Shown: piece by piece, positions 51,681-59,329 of the stretch | How positions within the stretch are numbered: position 1 is the first letter of the stretch | Layout: the number at the start of each line of letters is the position of its first letter | Assembly (NCBI GenBank): GCA_900541835.1 | Contig: UQLL01000009.1 | Span: 7,974 to 71,973 of the forward strand | From: an uncultured Porphyromonadaceae bacterium | GTDB lineage: Bacteria > Bacteroidota > Bacteroidia > Bacteroidales > Muribaculaceae | Direction: 5' to 3' | DNA: 64,000 nt | Notes under the pieces: generated by a model | Seen by the model: the letters and a program-made list of their open reading frames with translations, nothing else | What the model was told of the DNA's origin: nothing | Databases searched by the model: none | Program-made: the position numbers and the translations under genes

Positions 51681-52678
51681 TACGCCGCAAGAACTCCTAC
51701 CACCCGCATCCCACCCAGCGAGTCATCGACTTCGGCTTCGCCGACGACCAACCTGCGCAGGCACCCAAAGTACCCACCCCCAGGCCGTTGCCATACCCGC
51801 TTAAAGAGCATACAGAGGAACAAAAACGCCCCATTTCATCGGGTATTTTCAAGTTCATGTCGCTGGGCAGCGGCTCGAGCGGCAACTGTTCCTACATCGG
51901 CAACGAGCGCGGCGGTATCTTGGTCGACGCCGGCGTCAAGCCCGACTACGTCGAAGACCGGCTCCGCGCCTCCGGCATCTCCATGGCCGAGGTCAAGGGC
52001 ATACTCCTCACCCACGACCACAGTGACCACATACAGTACGTCTACCGACTGTTACGCGCCCATAAGCACCTGGTTCTCTTCTGCACCAACCGCGTCCTCA
52101 ACGGCCTCCTCTCCCGCCACAACATCTCCAAGCGCATCCGCGACTACCACACCGCCATCTACAAGGAGATACCGTTCAAAATCCTCGACTTCGAGATCAC
52201 GGCCTTCGAGGTGCCGCACGACGGCTCCGACAACATGGGCTTCAGCATAGTGCAGGGAGACCGCCACTTCGTGCTCGCCACCGACATGGGAGCCGTCAGC
52301 GCCCGCGCCTACCACTACATACAGCAGGCCCACTTCCTGGTAGTCGAGGCCAACTACGACCTGACGATGCTTCGCAACGGCCGTTACCCCGAATACCTCA
52401 AGGCGCGCATCCAGACCCAATACGGCCACATGGACAACACTTCCACCGGCGCCCTCCTTTCGCGCGTGGCCGGCAACGGCCTGAAATACGTATGGCTCTG
52501 CCACCTCAGCCGCGACAACAACACCCCTGAGAAGGCCCTGTCCACCGTCCGCGCTACCCTGGAGCAGTCCGGCTTCAACGTCGGCACCGATGCAGAGACC
52601 CTGGCCGATCTCCGCGCCGACCTCATCCTCACCTTTCTCCCTCGCTTCGACGCCACACGCCTTTACGTCCTCCGCTAA
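51677..52678 (+). CDS. MBL-fold metallohydrolase (YycJ/WalJ-like)
   Basis: 333 aa. The metallo-beta-lactamase core begins at about residue 60 (FMSLGSGSSGNCSYIGNERG), with metal ligands in LLTHDHSDHIQYVYRL (near 112), VPHDGSDNMGFSI (near 175), LATDMGAVS and WLCHLSRDNNTPEKAL (near 275). This core matches single-domain nuclease-like MBL proteins of the YycJ type. The N-terminal ~55 residues form a Pro-rich extension not normal for the family. Last gene of a three-gene unit; the MITE-like element follows. Confidence 0.9.
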   Translation: MIRRKNSYHPHPTQRVIDFGFADDQPAQAPKVPTPRPLPYPLKEHTEEQKRPISSGIFKFMSLGSGSSGNCSYIGNERGGILVDAGVKPDYVEDRLRASGISMAEVKGILLTHDHSDHIQYVYRLLRAHKHLVLFCTNRVLNGLLSRHNISKRIRDYHTAIYKEIPFKILDFEITAFEVPHDGSDNMGFSIVQGDRHFVLATDMGAVSARAYHYIQQAHFLVVEANYDLTMLRNGRYPEYLKARIQTQYGHMDNTSTGALLSRVAGNGLKYVWLCHLSRDNNTPEKALSTVRATLEQSGFNVGTDAETLADLRADLILTFLPRFDATRLYVLR

Positions 52679-52735
52679 CCCATCCAACTGAATGTAGAGC
52701 CCGAGTAACATATAGATGACCACTGCAACAAAAAG

Positions 52736-52863
52736 AGGGTGTTGCAAAATCCGACGAATCGTAGGGATGCACCCTGGTGCATCCGCTCTACTTCATTGAT
52801 GATCAGCGGCTGCACCGGGGTGCAGCCCTACAATCTGACCGAAATTTTGAATTTTGACACCCT
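52736..52863. mobile_element. MITE-like element, copy 2 (128 bp, inverted relative to copy 1)
   Basis: Begins AGGGTGTTGC and ends GACACCCT. Palindromes GGATGCACC/GGTGCATCC (52765-52784) and GGCTGCACC/GGTGCAGCC (52808-52827). It differs from the reverse complement of 31868-31996 at fewer than ten positions by eye. It lies between convergent genes (MBL at 52678, GH3-family at 52873), so it may double as their terminator. Confidence 0.75.
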
Positions 52864-52872
52864 TTTTGTCTT

Positions 52873-54387
52873 TCAAGAAAGGAGGGTGTCGGCGATGCGA
52901 CGGTCGTTGCTCAGGCGCGGTATCTTGCGCTGGCCGCCGAGCTTGCCGGAACCGACAGTCGCGAGCCAGCGGTCAAAAGAGCCCGCAGGGAGGGTTATAA
53001 TTTCAGGTGAGTCAAGGAAAATGTCGCCGACACGCTTGGCCTGATAGTCGGAATTGACCGACTGGAGCGCCATGTCGAGCTCATGGGCAAAATTCTCGAT
53101 GAAATCGGGCTTTTTCGTCCATTCCACGAGCCACTGGTGGCGTGCTTTGGCGCCGTTGTGCGAGAAGACGGGCGCGACGGTGTAGTTGGCCACGGCGGCG
53201 CCGGTGGCCAGGCAGGCGGCGGCTACGGCCCGCTCGGCGTTCCACTCCATAACCTCCTCGCCGAAGGCGTTGATGAAGCTCTTGGTGCGCCCGGCCACGC
53301 GGATTTTATGCGGTGAAACCGAGCATATCTGCACGGTGTCGCCAGGCGAATAGCGCCACAGACCGTTGCAGGCGGAAATGATCAGCTCGTACGTCCGCCC
53401 CTCCTCCACCTCCCAGGGCGGCAGCGGCGCGGAGCCGTCGAGCGGAGCGAACTCGAAGAAAATGCCTGCATCGATAAGTAGCAGCATGGCCGGGTCGTCG
53501 AAGTCGTTCTGCACGGCGAAGAAGCCCTCGGAGGCGTTGTAGTTCTCCAGGTAGCGTATGTTGCCCGAAGGCATCAGGGAAGCGTACTCGGCGCGGTATG
53601 GCTCGAAGGATATGCCGCCGTGGAAGAAGACCTCCAGGTGCGGCCACACTTTCTTCAGGTCCTGTTCGCCGCGCAGCGCCATGACGCGCCGCAGCAGCGT
53701 GAGCATCCAGCTGGGAACGCCGGAGATGTTGCTGACATCGGCGCCGGCGGCCTTGGCGGCCATCAGCGGCAGCTTCTCGGTCCAGTCGGGCATGAGGGCA
53801 GTTCGCTTATCGGGCACGCGGACGAGGTTGGCCAATGGATTGATACGGCTGATGAGGGTGGCGGATAGGTCGCCTACGCGAGTGCGCGGACTGAGTCCCG
53901 AAAGCTCATTGGCGAATGAGCCTCCGAGGATGAGGCCCTTTCCCTCGAACAGCCGGCTGTCGGGAACCATGCGCAGGTAGTGCGCCACGGCGTCGGTGCC
54001 TCCGGCATAGTGGTTGATGCGTAGCGAGTCGCGGGTGATGGGGATGTACTTGGACTTGCCGCCGCTGGTGCCCGAGGACTGCGCGAAGTCGCAGCATACG
54101 CCCGGCCAAAGCACATTCTTCTCCCCTTGCAACATACGGTCGACGAGCGGCCGGATCTGCTCGTACTCAACTCTCGGCACCCTGGCCGCGAACTCGCTGT
54201 AGAGGTCGGCATCAGCGGCCCCGGCGATGTCGGCAAAACCATGTTCATGGCCATAGAGGGTGTTTCCGGCCCGCTTCAGCAGCCGGTGGAGCTGGCGCAG
54301 CTGGATGGCGCGGAGGTTCTCGCCCCAGCGGTCCGTGCGTTCAGAGCGCAGGCGGAAATAGCCACGCAACATGGATGTAATGCCCAT
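52873..54387 (-). CDS. GH3 auxin-responsive-promoter family acyl-adenylating protein
   Basis: 504 aa, cytoplasmic. ANL-superfamily P-loop CDFAQSSGTSGGKSKYIPIT (about 98-117), FHGGISFEPYRAEYASLMPS near 270, YNASEGFFAVQNDF near 293, GLWRYSPGDTVQI near 345 and the hinge INAFGEEVMEWNAERAV near 375. Plant homologues conjugate amino acids to jasmonate or auxin. The bacterial substrate is unknown. It has its own promoter that abuts the ATG. Confidence 0.9.
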   Translation of the reverse strand: MGITSMLRGYFRLRSERTDRWGENLRAIQLRQLHRLLKRAGNTLYGHEHGFADIAGAADADLYSEFAARVPRVEYEQIRPLVDRMLQGEKNVLWPGVCCDFAQSSGTSGGKSKYIPITRDSLRINHYAGGTDAVAHYLRMVPDSRLFEGKGLILGGSFANELSGLSPRTRVGDLSATLISRINPLANLVRVPDKRTALMPDWTEKLPLMAAKAAGADVSNISGVPSWMLTLLRRVMALRGEQDLKKVWPHLEVFFHGGISFEPYRAEYASLMPSGNIRYLENYNASEGFFAVQNDFDDPAMLLLIDAGIFFEFAPLDGSAPLPPWEVEEGRTYELIISACNGLWRYSPGDTVQICSVSPHKIRVAGRTKSFINAFGEEVMEWNAERAVAAACLATGAAVANYTVAPVFSHNGAKARHQWLVEWTKKPDFIENFAHELDMALQSVNSDYQAKRVGDIFLDSPEIITLPAGSFDRWLATVGSGKLGGQRKIPRLSNDRRIADTLLS

Positions 54388-54390
54388 AGT

Positions 54391-54399
54391 GCAAAGATA
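54391..54399 (-). promoter_or_regulatory. -7 element abutting the GH3-family start codon
   Basis: TATCTTTGC on the minus strand, then ACT and ATG at 54387; predicts a leaderless transcript. Confidence 0.6.
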
Positions 54400-54410
54400 G
54401 TGAATAATTA

Positions 54411-54759
54411 GGAATCAGGTATTGGTATTGATAAATTTTTAAGAGAGCACACCGACAGCCCTTTTCCCGGAACGCAGTCCGAGGTTATCCACGGGACGTG
54501 TCTGCGGCACGTTGCCAAAACTTCCTGTCCTTGCCGACGACGTGCAACAGGGGCAGGTCGCACGGGATGATATTCCGCTCACAGATGCGCGGAGTACGAG
54601 ACCGTGATTTCTTCATCTTTCGGCTCGTCAAGCTATACGCCTGAAATTTTAACACTCCTGCGCTCCGATTTTAACAAATGCACCGACATTTCGGCTTGAC
54701 CCGTTTAAAAGTTTAGCCCGCAGGCTGCCTCACAGCACTCCACGGGCCCTCGCAATCTG
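54411..54759. other. Intergenic region between the GH3-family gene and tRNA-Arg
   Basis: About 350 nt without a convincing gene. A minus-strand frame 54485-54616 could encode 43 residues beginning MKKSRSRTPRICERN, preceded by GCCGAAAG. Nothing else supports it. No repeat or clear RNA fold was found. Confidence 0.3.
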
Positions 54760-54833
54760 TGATCCGGCCGGGGATCGAACCCGGAACCGACAGCTTAGAA
54801 GGCTGTTGCTCTATCCAATTGAGCTACCGGACC
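54760..54833 (-). tRNA. tRNA-Arg (TCT)
   Basis: A 74-nt cloverleaf on the minus strand. Acceptor GGTCCGG/CCGGATC, D-arm TAGCTCAATTGGATAGAGCA, anticodon stem ACAGC/GCTGT with loop CTTCTAA (anticodon TCT), T-arm with GGTTCGATCCC, discriminator A. CCA is not encoded. Confidence 0.95.
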
Positions 54834-54857
54834 ATCCGCGCCTGAATAAAACGCGCT

Positions 54858-54888
54858 GCAAAGTTACAAAAATTCCGCCGCATGACAA
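54858..54888 (-). promoter_or_regulatory. Promoter of tRNA-Arg
   Basis: Minus strand: TTG (54886-54888), 19-nt spacer, TAACTTTGC (54858-54866), about 24 nt before the tRNA 5' end. Confidence 0.7.
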
Positions 54889-54987
54889 CCATCCGCCGGA
54901 TATTTTTGTGATGGCGTTATCATCAAAAAAGAAAAAGAGTAGCCGGAAAACCGAAGTTTATCACGACTACTCTTCCTCTCTCCTCTG

Positions 54988-55062
54988 CGGTGCGGACGGG
55001 GCTTGAACCCGCGACTTCCAGCGTGACAGGCTGGCACTCTAACCAAACTGAGCTACCGCACC
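54988..55062 (-). tRNA. tRNA-Asp (GTC)
   Basis: A 75-nt cloverleaf on the minus strand. Acceptor GGTGCGG/CCGCACC, anticodon stem CCAGC/GCTGG with loop CTGTCAC (anticodon GTC), T-arm GGGTTCAAGCCCC, discriminator G. CCA is not encoded. Confidence 0.95.
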
Positions 55063-55180
55063 ATTGTAGGGACGAATCCGGGCGAACCCGGCATTAGTCT
55101 TTTACATCCTGCCTCGTTGCCGAAGGCTGCGAAACTCTCTCCGCGGATGTGCTCTCGGGCGTTGCTTCCCGTTTGCGAGT

Positions 55181-55212
55181 GCAAAGTTACGACATTTTCC
55201 CTTACCCACCAA
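55181..55212 (-). promoter_or_regulatory. Promoter of tRNA-Asp
   Basis: Minus strand: TTG (55210-55212), 20-nt spacer, TAACTTTGC (55181-55189), giving a ~115-nt precursor leader before the tRNA. Confidence 0.75.
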
Positions 55213-55310
55213 ATGTTTTTGCAAGTTTTTTTGCGCAATTTTTACAGAAAATCTCTAAGTAGCTGAATCACAGTGAGTTAGCCAGCGAAAAAATTTTACT
55301 CTTTTTTTGC

Positions 55311-56933
55311 CTAAACTATGCCGTCGGCCTCAAGAAGTTGCAAAAGGCAGTCTACGGCTTCTTCCTGAGGGATATTCTTGACCACGGGTGTTTTGCCTCG
55401 GTAGAGGGTCACGCGGCCCGGTCCGGCCCCCACGTAACCATAGTCGGCGTCGGCCATCTCGCCGGGACCGTTGACTATGCAACCCATGACGGCGATCTTG
55501 AGGCCCTTCATTCCCTCGGTGGCCTGCTGCACGCGGCGCAGGGTGCTCTCCAGGTCAAAGAGGGTGCGGCCGCAGCCGGGGCAGGCGATGTACTCGGTAC
55601 GGGTGAAGCGCAGGCGCGCGGCCTGGAGAATCGCCAGGGAAATGTCGGTGAGCTTCTGCCTGTCGACTCCCTCGGAGTCGAGCCATATGCCGGCGCCATA
55701 TCCATCGAGGAGCAGGGCGCCGAGGTCGGCACCCGCCAAGATGCCGGTGGTCTCGGCGTCAAGGCCCGTATAGCTGAGGTGCAGGACGACAGGGTTGCGG
55801 CGGCCGAGCAGGCGCAGGCGGTCGATGTAGGAGGCCATCTCCCCCACCGGGTTGACGTGTCGGGAGAAGAGGGCCACGGGCTTGTCGTCAGCGATTAGCG
55901 AGGGGTCGGAGGCTGCGTTGACAGCACGCATGGCCTCAGGGTTGAAGTCGTGCCAGGCCACGAGTGGGACGCTGGCGCGCTCCTGCCCGGGAAGAGTGTC
56001 GGCAAGTTCGCGGGCAACGCCGGCAATCTGTTCATCGACCACCAATATGGGGTCATGACCTTCGCGTCGGGCGATGTGATCACGGAGCATGGCGGCGACG
56101 GGTATCTCGCGCTCCGGGGCCTCGCTGAGAGAGACGCGGATGGTGTCGCCCAGGCCCTCGGCCAGGAGGGCGCCGATGCCTACGGCGCTCTTGATGCGCC
56201 CGTCCTCGCCGGCGCCGGCTTCGGTGACGCCGAGGTGCAGGGGGTAGTCCATGCCCTCGGCCTCCATGCGGACGGCGAGCATGCGCACGGTATCGGCCAT
56301 GACCACGGGGTTGCTGGCCTTGACGGAGATGACGATGTCGTGGAAGTCGTGGCGGCGGGCTATGTCGAGGTATTCCATGACGGATTCGGTCATGCCCAGG
56401 GGTGTGTCGCCGTAGCGCATCATGACGCGGTGGCTGAGGGAGCCGTGGTTAACGCCCAGACGCAGTGCCGTGCCGTGCTGCCTGCAGAGGTCGAGCAGGG
56501 GCACGAACTCGGCCTCCACCCTGTCGAGGGCGGCGATATATTCCTTGGTGGAGAGCTCGCGGCCGTCGTCGACCACGCGTGGCTGGTCGGCGAAATTGCC
56601 GGGGTTGATGCGCACCTTGTGGGCAGTGACGGCGGCTGTCATGGCCGCCCTGGGGTTAAAGTGGACATCGGCCACGAGGGGTACGTGGCGTCCCTGCTTT
56701 TCGAGGAGTTCCCGCACCTGGCCGAGAGCCTCGGCCTCGCGTACGCCCTGAGTGGTGACACGCACGATCTCGCCACCGGCGTCGGCAATGCGGATGGCCT
56801 GCGCGGCGGTGGCATCCACGTCGAGGCTCGGCGTGTTGGTCATGGACTGCAGACGCACAGGATTGTCGCCGCCCACGTCCACGCCGCCGACGCTGACGAC
56901 CCGGGTCGGGCGACGCTTGTAGTTGTACCTCAC
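55311..56933 (-). CDS. ispG: 4-hydroxy-3-methylbut-2-enyl diphosphate synthase (long-form IspG/GcpE)
   Basis: 540 aa. Penultimate step of the MEP isoprenoid pathway, [4Fe-4S]-dependent. N-terminal TIM barrel (SMTNTPSLDVDATAAQAIRI, VPLVADVHFNPRAAM, VRINPGNFADQPR), a ~200-residue insert as in plant and Bacteroidetes enzymes, and a C-terminal cluster domain with EYIACPGCGRTLFDLE and KIAVMGCIVNGPGEMADADY. The frame starts with GTG (RYNYKRRPTRVVSVGG matches the family start). It lies 6 nt after purE, so co-transcribed. It is somewhat shorter than the ~600 aa common in the group. Confidence 0.95.
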   Translation of the reverse strand: MRYNYKRRPTRVVSVGGVDVGGDNPVRLQSMTNTPSLDVDATAAQAIRIADAGGEIVRVTTQGVREAEALGQVRELLEKQGRHVPLVADVHFNPRAAMTAAVTAHKVRINPGNFADQPRVVDDGRELSTKEYIAALDRVEAEFVPLLDLCRQHGTALRLGVNHGSLSHRVMMRYGDTPLGMTESVMEYLDIARRHDFHDIVISVKASNPVVMADTVRMLAVRMEAEGMDYPLHLGVTEAGAGEDGRIKSAVGIGALLAEGLGDTIRVSLSEAPEREIPVAAMLRDHIARREGHDPILVVDEQIAGVARELADTLPGQERASVPLVAWHDFNPEAMRAVNAASDPSLIADDKPVALFSRHVNPVGEMASYIDRLRLLGRRNPVVLHLSYTGLDAETTGILAGADLGALLLDGYGAGIWLDSEGVDRQKLTDISLAILQAARLRFTRTEYIACPGCGRTLFDLESTLRRVQQATEGMKGLKIAVMGCIVNGPGEMADADYGYVGAGPGRVTLYRGKTPVVKNIPQEEAVDCLLQLLEADGIV

Positions 56934-56939
56934 TGTCGG

Positions 56940-57446
56940 TTAGTTGGTTTTGTACTGGTAATGGATGCCGCGGAGCTCGTCGTTGGCTTTTACGATCTTC
57001 TGCTCGAGGCTCTTCTTGTACTCCTCGACTCGGACGGCCACCTGGTCGTCGGCGACGGCCAGGATCTCGCTGGCGAGGATGGCGGCGTTGAGTGCGCCGT
57101 TTACGCCTACGGTGGCGACGGGGATGCCGGGAGGCATCTGCACGATGGCCAGCAGGGCGTCGAGGCCGTCGAAGCTGCTGCGGATGGGCACGCCGATGAC
57201 GGGCAGTGTGGTGAGGGAGGCGATGACACCGCCGAGGTGGGCGGCCATGCCGGCACCTGCGATGATGACCTTGATGCCGCGGGCGCGAGCCCCGGAGGCG
57301 AACTGCTCGACCTCGCGCGGGGTACGGTGGGCCGACAGGGCGAGCATCTCGAAGGGAATCTGAAGCTGCTCGAAGTAATCGGCGGCTTTCTGCATCACGG
57401 GCAGATCCGAGGTGCTGCCCATGATTATGCTGACGATAGGTGTCAT
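56940..57446 (-). CDS. purE: N5-carboxyaminoimidazole ribonucleotide mutase
   Basis: 168 aa, class I PurE size. Converts N5-CAIR to CAIR in purine synthesis. Family signature IIMGSTSDLPVMQKAADYFE, then LALSAHRTPREVEQFA (catalytic His), IIAGAGMAAHLGGVIASLTT, PVIGVPIRSSFDGLDALLAI and GVNGALNAAILASEIL. Start at the ATG 57446 (MTPIVSIIMGS). A TTG 5 codons earlier is open but unlikely. First gene of purE-ispG; an inverted repeat lies just upstream. Confidence 0.95.
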   Translation of the reverse strand: MTPIVSIIMGSTSDLPVMQKAADYFEQLQIPFEMLALSAHRTPREVEQFASGARARGIKVIIAGAGMAAHLGGVIASLTTLPVIGVPIRSSFDGLDALLAIVQMPPGIPVATVGVNGALNAAILASEILAVADDQVAVRVEEYKKSLEQKIVKANDELRGIHYQYKTN

Positions 57447-57470
57447 GAGTTGAACGAACAATTAACAATA

Positions 57471-57527
57471 AACAATGAACAATAAGCTTCTCACCATCCG
57501 TTGGCGTCGCTGTTATTGTTCATTGTT
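57471..57527. repeat. AACAAT-rich inverted repeat between the PAP2-like gene and purE
   Basis: 15-bp perfect arms (57471-57485 with 57513-57527), loop 27 nt. The left arm continues a simple AACAAT/AACAATGA repeat. It lies 22 nt past the stop of the PAP2-like gene and may terminate or attenuate before purE. Confidence 0.6.
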
Positions 57528-57548
57528 CATTACTCATTACTAATTAGT

Positions 57549-58445
57549 TTAGTGGCAGAGGATGAGGATTGTGAAGTAGACGGAGCAGAAGCCGACGACA
57601 TATCCGGCGAGGACCTGGAGATCGGTGTGTCGGCGCAGGAAGACGCGTGCGGAGCCCATCAGGCCGGTGAGCAGGCAAGCGCCGAAGAGCCACCAGGCTA
57701 TATGGGATGCCTGTCCCCATACACCCATTGCGACGAGGGCGGCGATGACTCCGGCGGCGCCGGTGGCGTGGGCCGAGATCTTCCACCAGAAGTTGACGAG
57801 GCAGCAGATGGCGGTGGCCACGGCGGCGCCGAGGAAGGTGCCCCACATCCACTCCGGGGCACCCTGCATACGCAGGAAGACTACCGTACAGCCCAGGCCA
57901 AGGATTGTGATGATGTATGGCGCCAGGCGCTCGCGGCGGCTGTTAAGGCCGATGTCGCGGACAACGCCGAGGGCGCGAAGCACGGCGATTAGGATCATGG
58001 GCAGCAGCGTGTTGAGCCCTGCCACGACCATGATTATGGCCAGGCGCCTGTCGCTCGGCAGCTGGCGGTAGACGGACACTCCGAGCATGAGGATGCACGA
58101 GACTACGGGCATGAGCAGGGGCACCATGAGCCAGGAGATGAGAGTGGCCAGGCGGGTGGCAAGTCCCTTGACGGGCTCTGGCATTCCCTCTCCGGCCTCG
58201 CGGGCCTGGGCGATGTCGACCTCGTAGCCGTTGTAAGCGCGGGCGAAAGGCTGGCGGCCCTGCGGCTCGTCGGCGACGGACGGCGCAGGCTTGTCAGTAC
58301 CGGATTGGGCGGTATCGGTCTTGGCTGTGGCATCGGCGGATGCCTGCGGCTTCTTGCCGAGCTTGCTCAACAGGGCGTCGTAGTGCGACGTGTCGCGACT
58401 GGACTGCTCGCGGCCATCAGGGATTTCCGGCAGGGTGAATTTCAT
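57549..58445 (-). CDS. PAP2-like integral membrane protein
   Basis: 298 aa. A hydrophilic N-terminal ~90 residues (Ala/Ser/Asp-rich), then about six membrane helices. PAP2-type motifs near the end: SAHATG (SxH motif) near 220 and ARVFLRRHTDLQVLAGY near 262 (R-x5-H). The usual HX3D Asp is replaced by Gln (HTDLQ), and the KX6RP first motif is reduced to RRERLAP, so phosphatase activity is uncertain. Overlaps the pseudouridine synthase stop by 4 nt. Confidence 0.75.
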   Translation of the reverse strand: MKFTLPEIPDGREQSSRDTSHYDALLSKLGKKPQASADATAKTDTAQSGTDKPAPSVADEPQGRQPFARAYNGYEVDIAQAREAGEGMPEPVKGLATRLATLISWLMVPLLMPVVSCILMLGVSVYRQLPSDRRLAIIMVVAGLNTLLPMILIAVLRALGVVRDIGLNSRRERLAPYIITILGLGCTVVFLRMQGAPEWMWGTFLGAAVATAICCLVNFWWKISAHATGAAGVIAALVAMGVWGQASHIAWWLFGACLLTGLMGSARVFLRRHTDLQVLAGYVVGFCSVYFTILILCH

Positions 58446-59329
58446 TTGCCGACTAATTTGAGGAACTTCGGGGGCACGGGGAGCTGGAAGTTCATGTCCT
58501 TGCGGGTGCGCGGGTGCACGAATCGCAGCGAGCGTGCGTGTAGACAGAGGCGCCCGATGGGCGAGACGGCGGCGCCGTAGCGTCGGTCGCCGACGATGGG
58601 ATGGCCAAGCTCGCGGCTGTGCACGCGAATCTGGTTCTTACGGCCCGTGTCAAGGGAGTACTCCACCAGGGAGCGCCCCTGCCCGCGTGCCAGGACGCGG
58701 TAGCGCGTCACGGCCAGCTTGCCCTGCTCGGGGTCCTGAGTGGAGAATACCTCGTGCGCGCTCGTCTCTCCCAGGTAGCTGCGAATCACGCCCTCGTCCT
58801 GCTCGACGTTGCCCTCCACGACGGCTACGTAGCGACGCTCCAGCACCATGTTGTTCCAGTTGTGCTGCATGGCCTCCTTGGCCTCTGGGGTCTTGGCGAA
58901 CATCATCAGCCCGGAGGTGTCGCGGTCCAGACGGTGCACGATGAAGACTTTCTGGCGCGGGTCGACGACCTTGAGGTACTCCTTGACTATATTATATGCC
59001 GTGGCCTCGGGACGTGCGGCGCCACGGCTGACGGACAGCAGGCCGTAACCCTTGTTGACCACCGCCACGTCGTCGTCCTCGTATAGGAGCTGGAGGCGCT
59101 GGTGGCGCAGCTGGGGGTACGGGCGGGTGAAGTTGATGGCCACGGCGTCGCCTTCGGCCACGGGGGCGTCGAACTGCGTGGTGATGCTGCCGCGCAGCAT
59201 TACCTGCCCGCGGTGAAGCAGACCGTTGACGCGGTTGCCGCTCAGGTCGGGCCACGCCGAAAGGATGAAAGCCTTGAGCGTAGGCGGCGCGTCGTGGCGC
59301 GCCACCCGCTCAATTATCTTGTCGGCCAT
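58442..59329 (-). CDS. RluA-family pseudouridine synthase
   Basis: 295 aa. An N-terminal S4-like part (LKAFILSAWPDLSGNRVNGLL), then the catalytic domain with the active-site Asp in VFIVHRLDRDTSGLMMFAKT (near residue 135), LERRYVAVVEGNV, TGRKNQIRVHSRELGHPIVG and GDRRYGAA. Modifies uridine in rRNA or tRNA; the exact site cannot be told from sequence. Begins directly after the TPR/OmpA-like gene stop and overlaps the PAP2-like gene by 4 nt. Confidence 0.92.
   Translation of the reverse strand: MADKIIERVARHDAPPTLKAFILSAWPDLSGNRVNGLLHRGQVMLRGSITTQFDAPVAEGDAVAINFTRPYPQLRHQRLQLLYEDDDVAVVNKGYGLLSVSRGAARPEATAYNIVKEYLKVVDPRQKVFIVHRLDRDTSGLMMFAKTPEAKEAMQHNWNNMVLERRYVAVVEGNVEQDEGVIRSYLGETSAHEVFSTQDPEQGKLAVTRYRVLARGQGRSLVEYSLDTGRKNQIRVHSRELGHPIVGDRRYGAAVSPIGRLCLHARSLRFVHPRTRKDMNFQLPVPPKFLKLVGK

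Noticed and set aside
55063..55180. Additional tRNA or palindromic repeat in the tRNA-Asp leader (GTAGGGACG start)
   Set aside because: It shares only GTAGGGACG with the palindromic family; no second arm and no cloverleaf.
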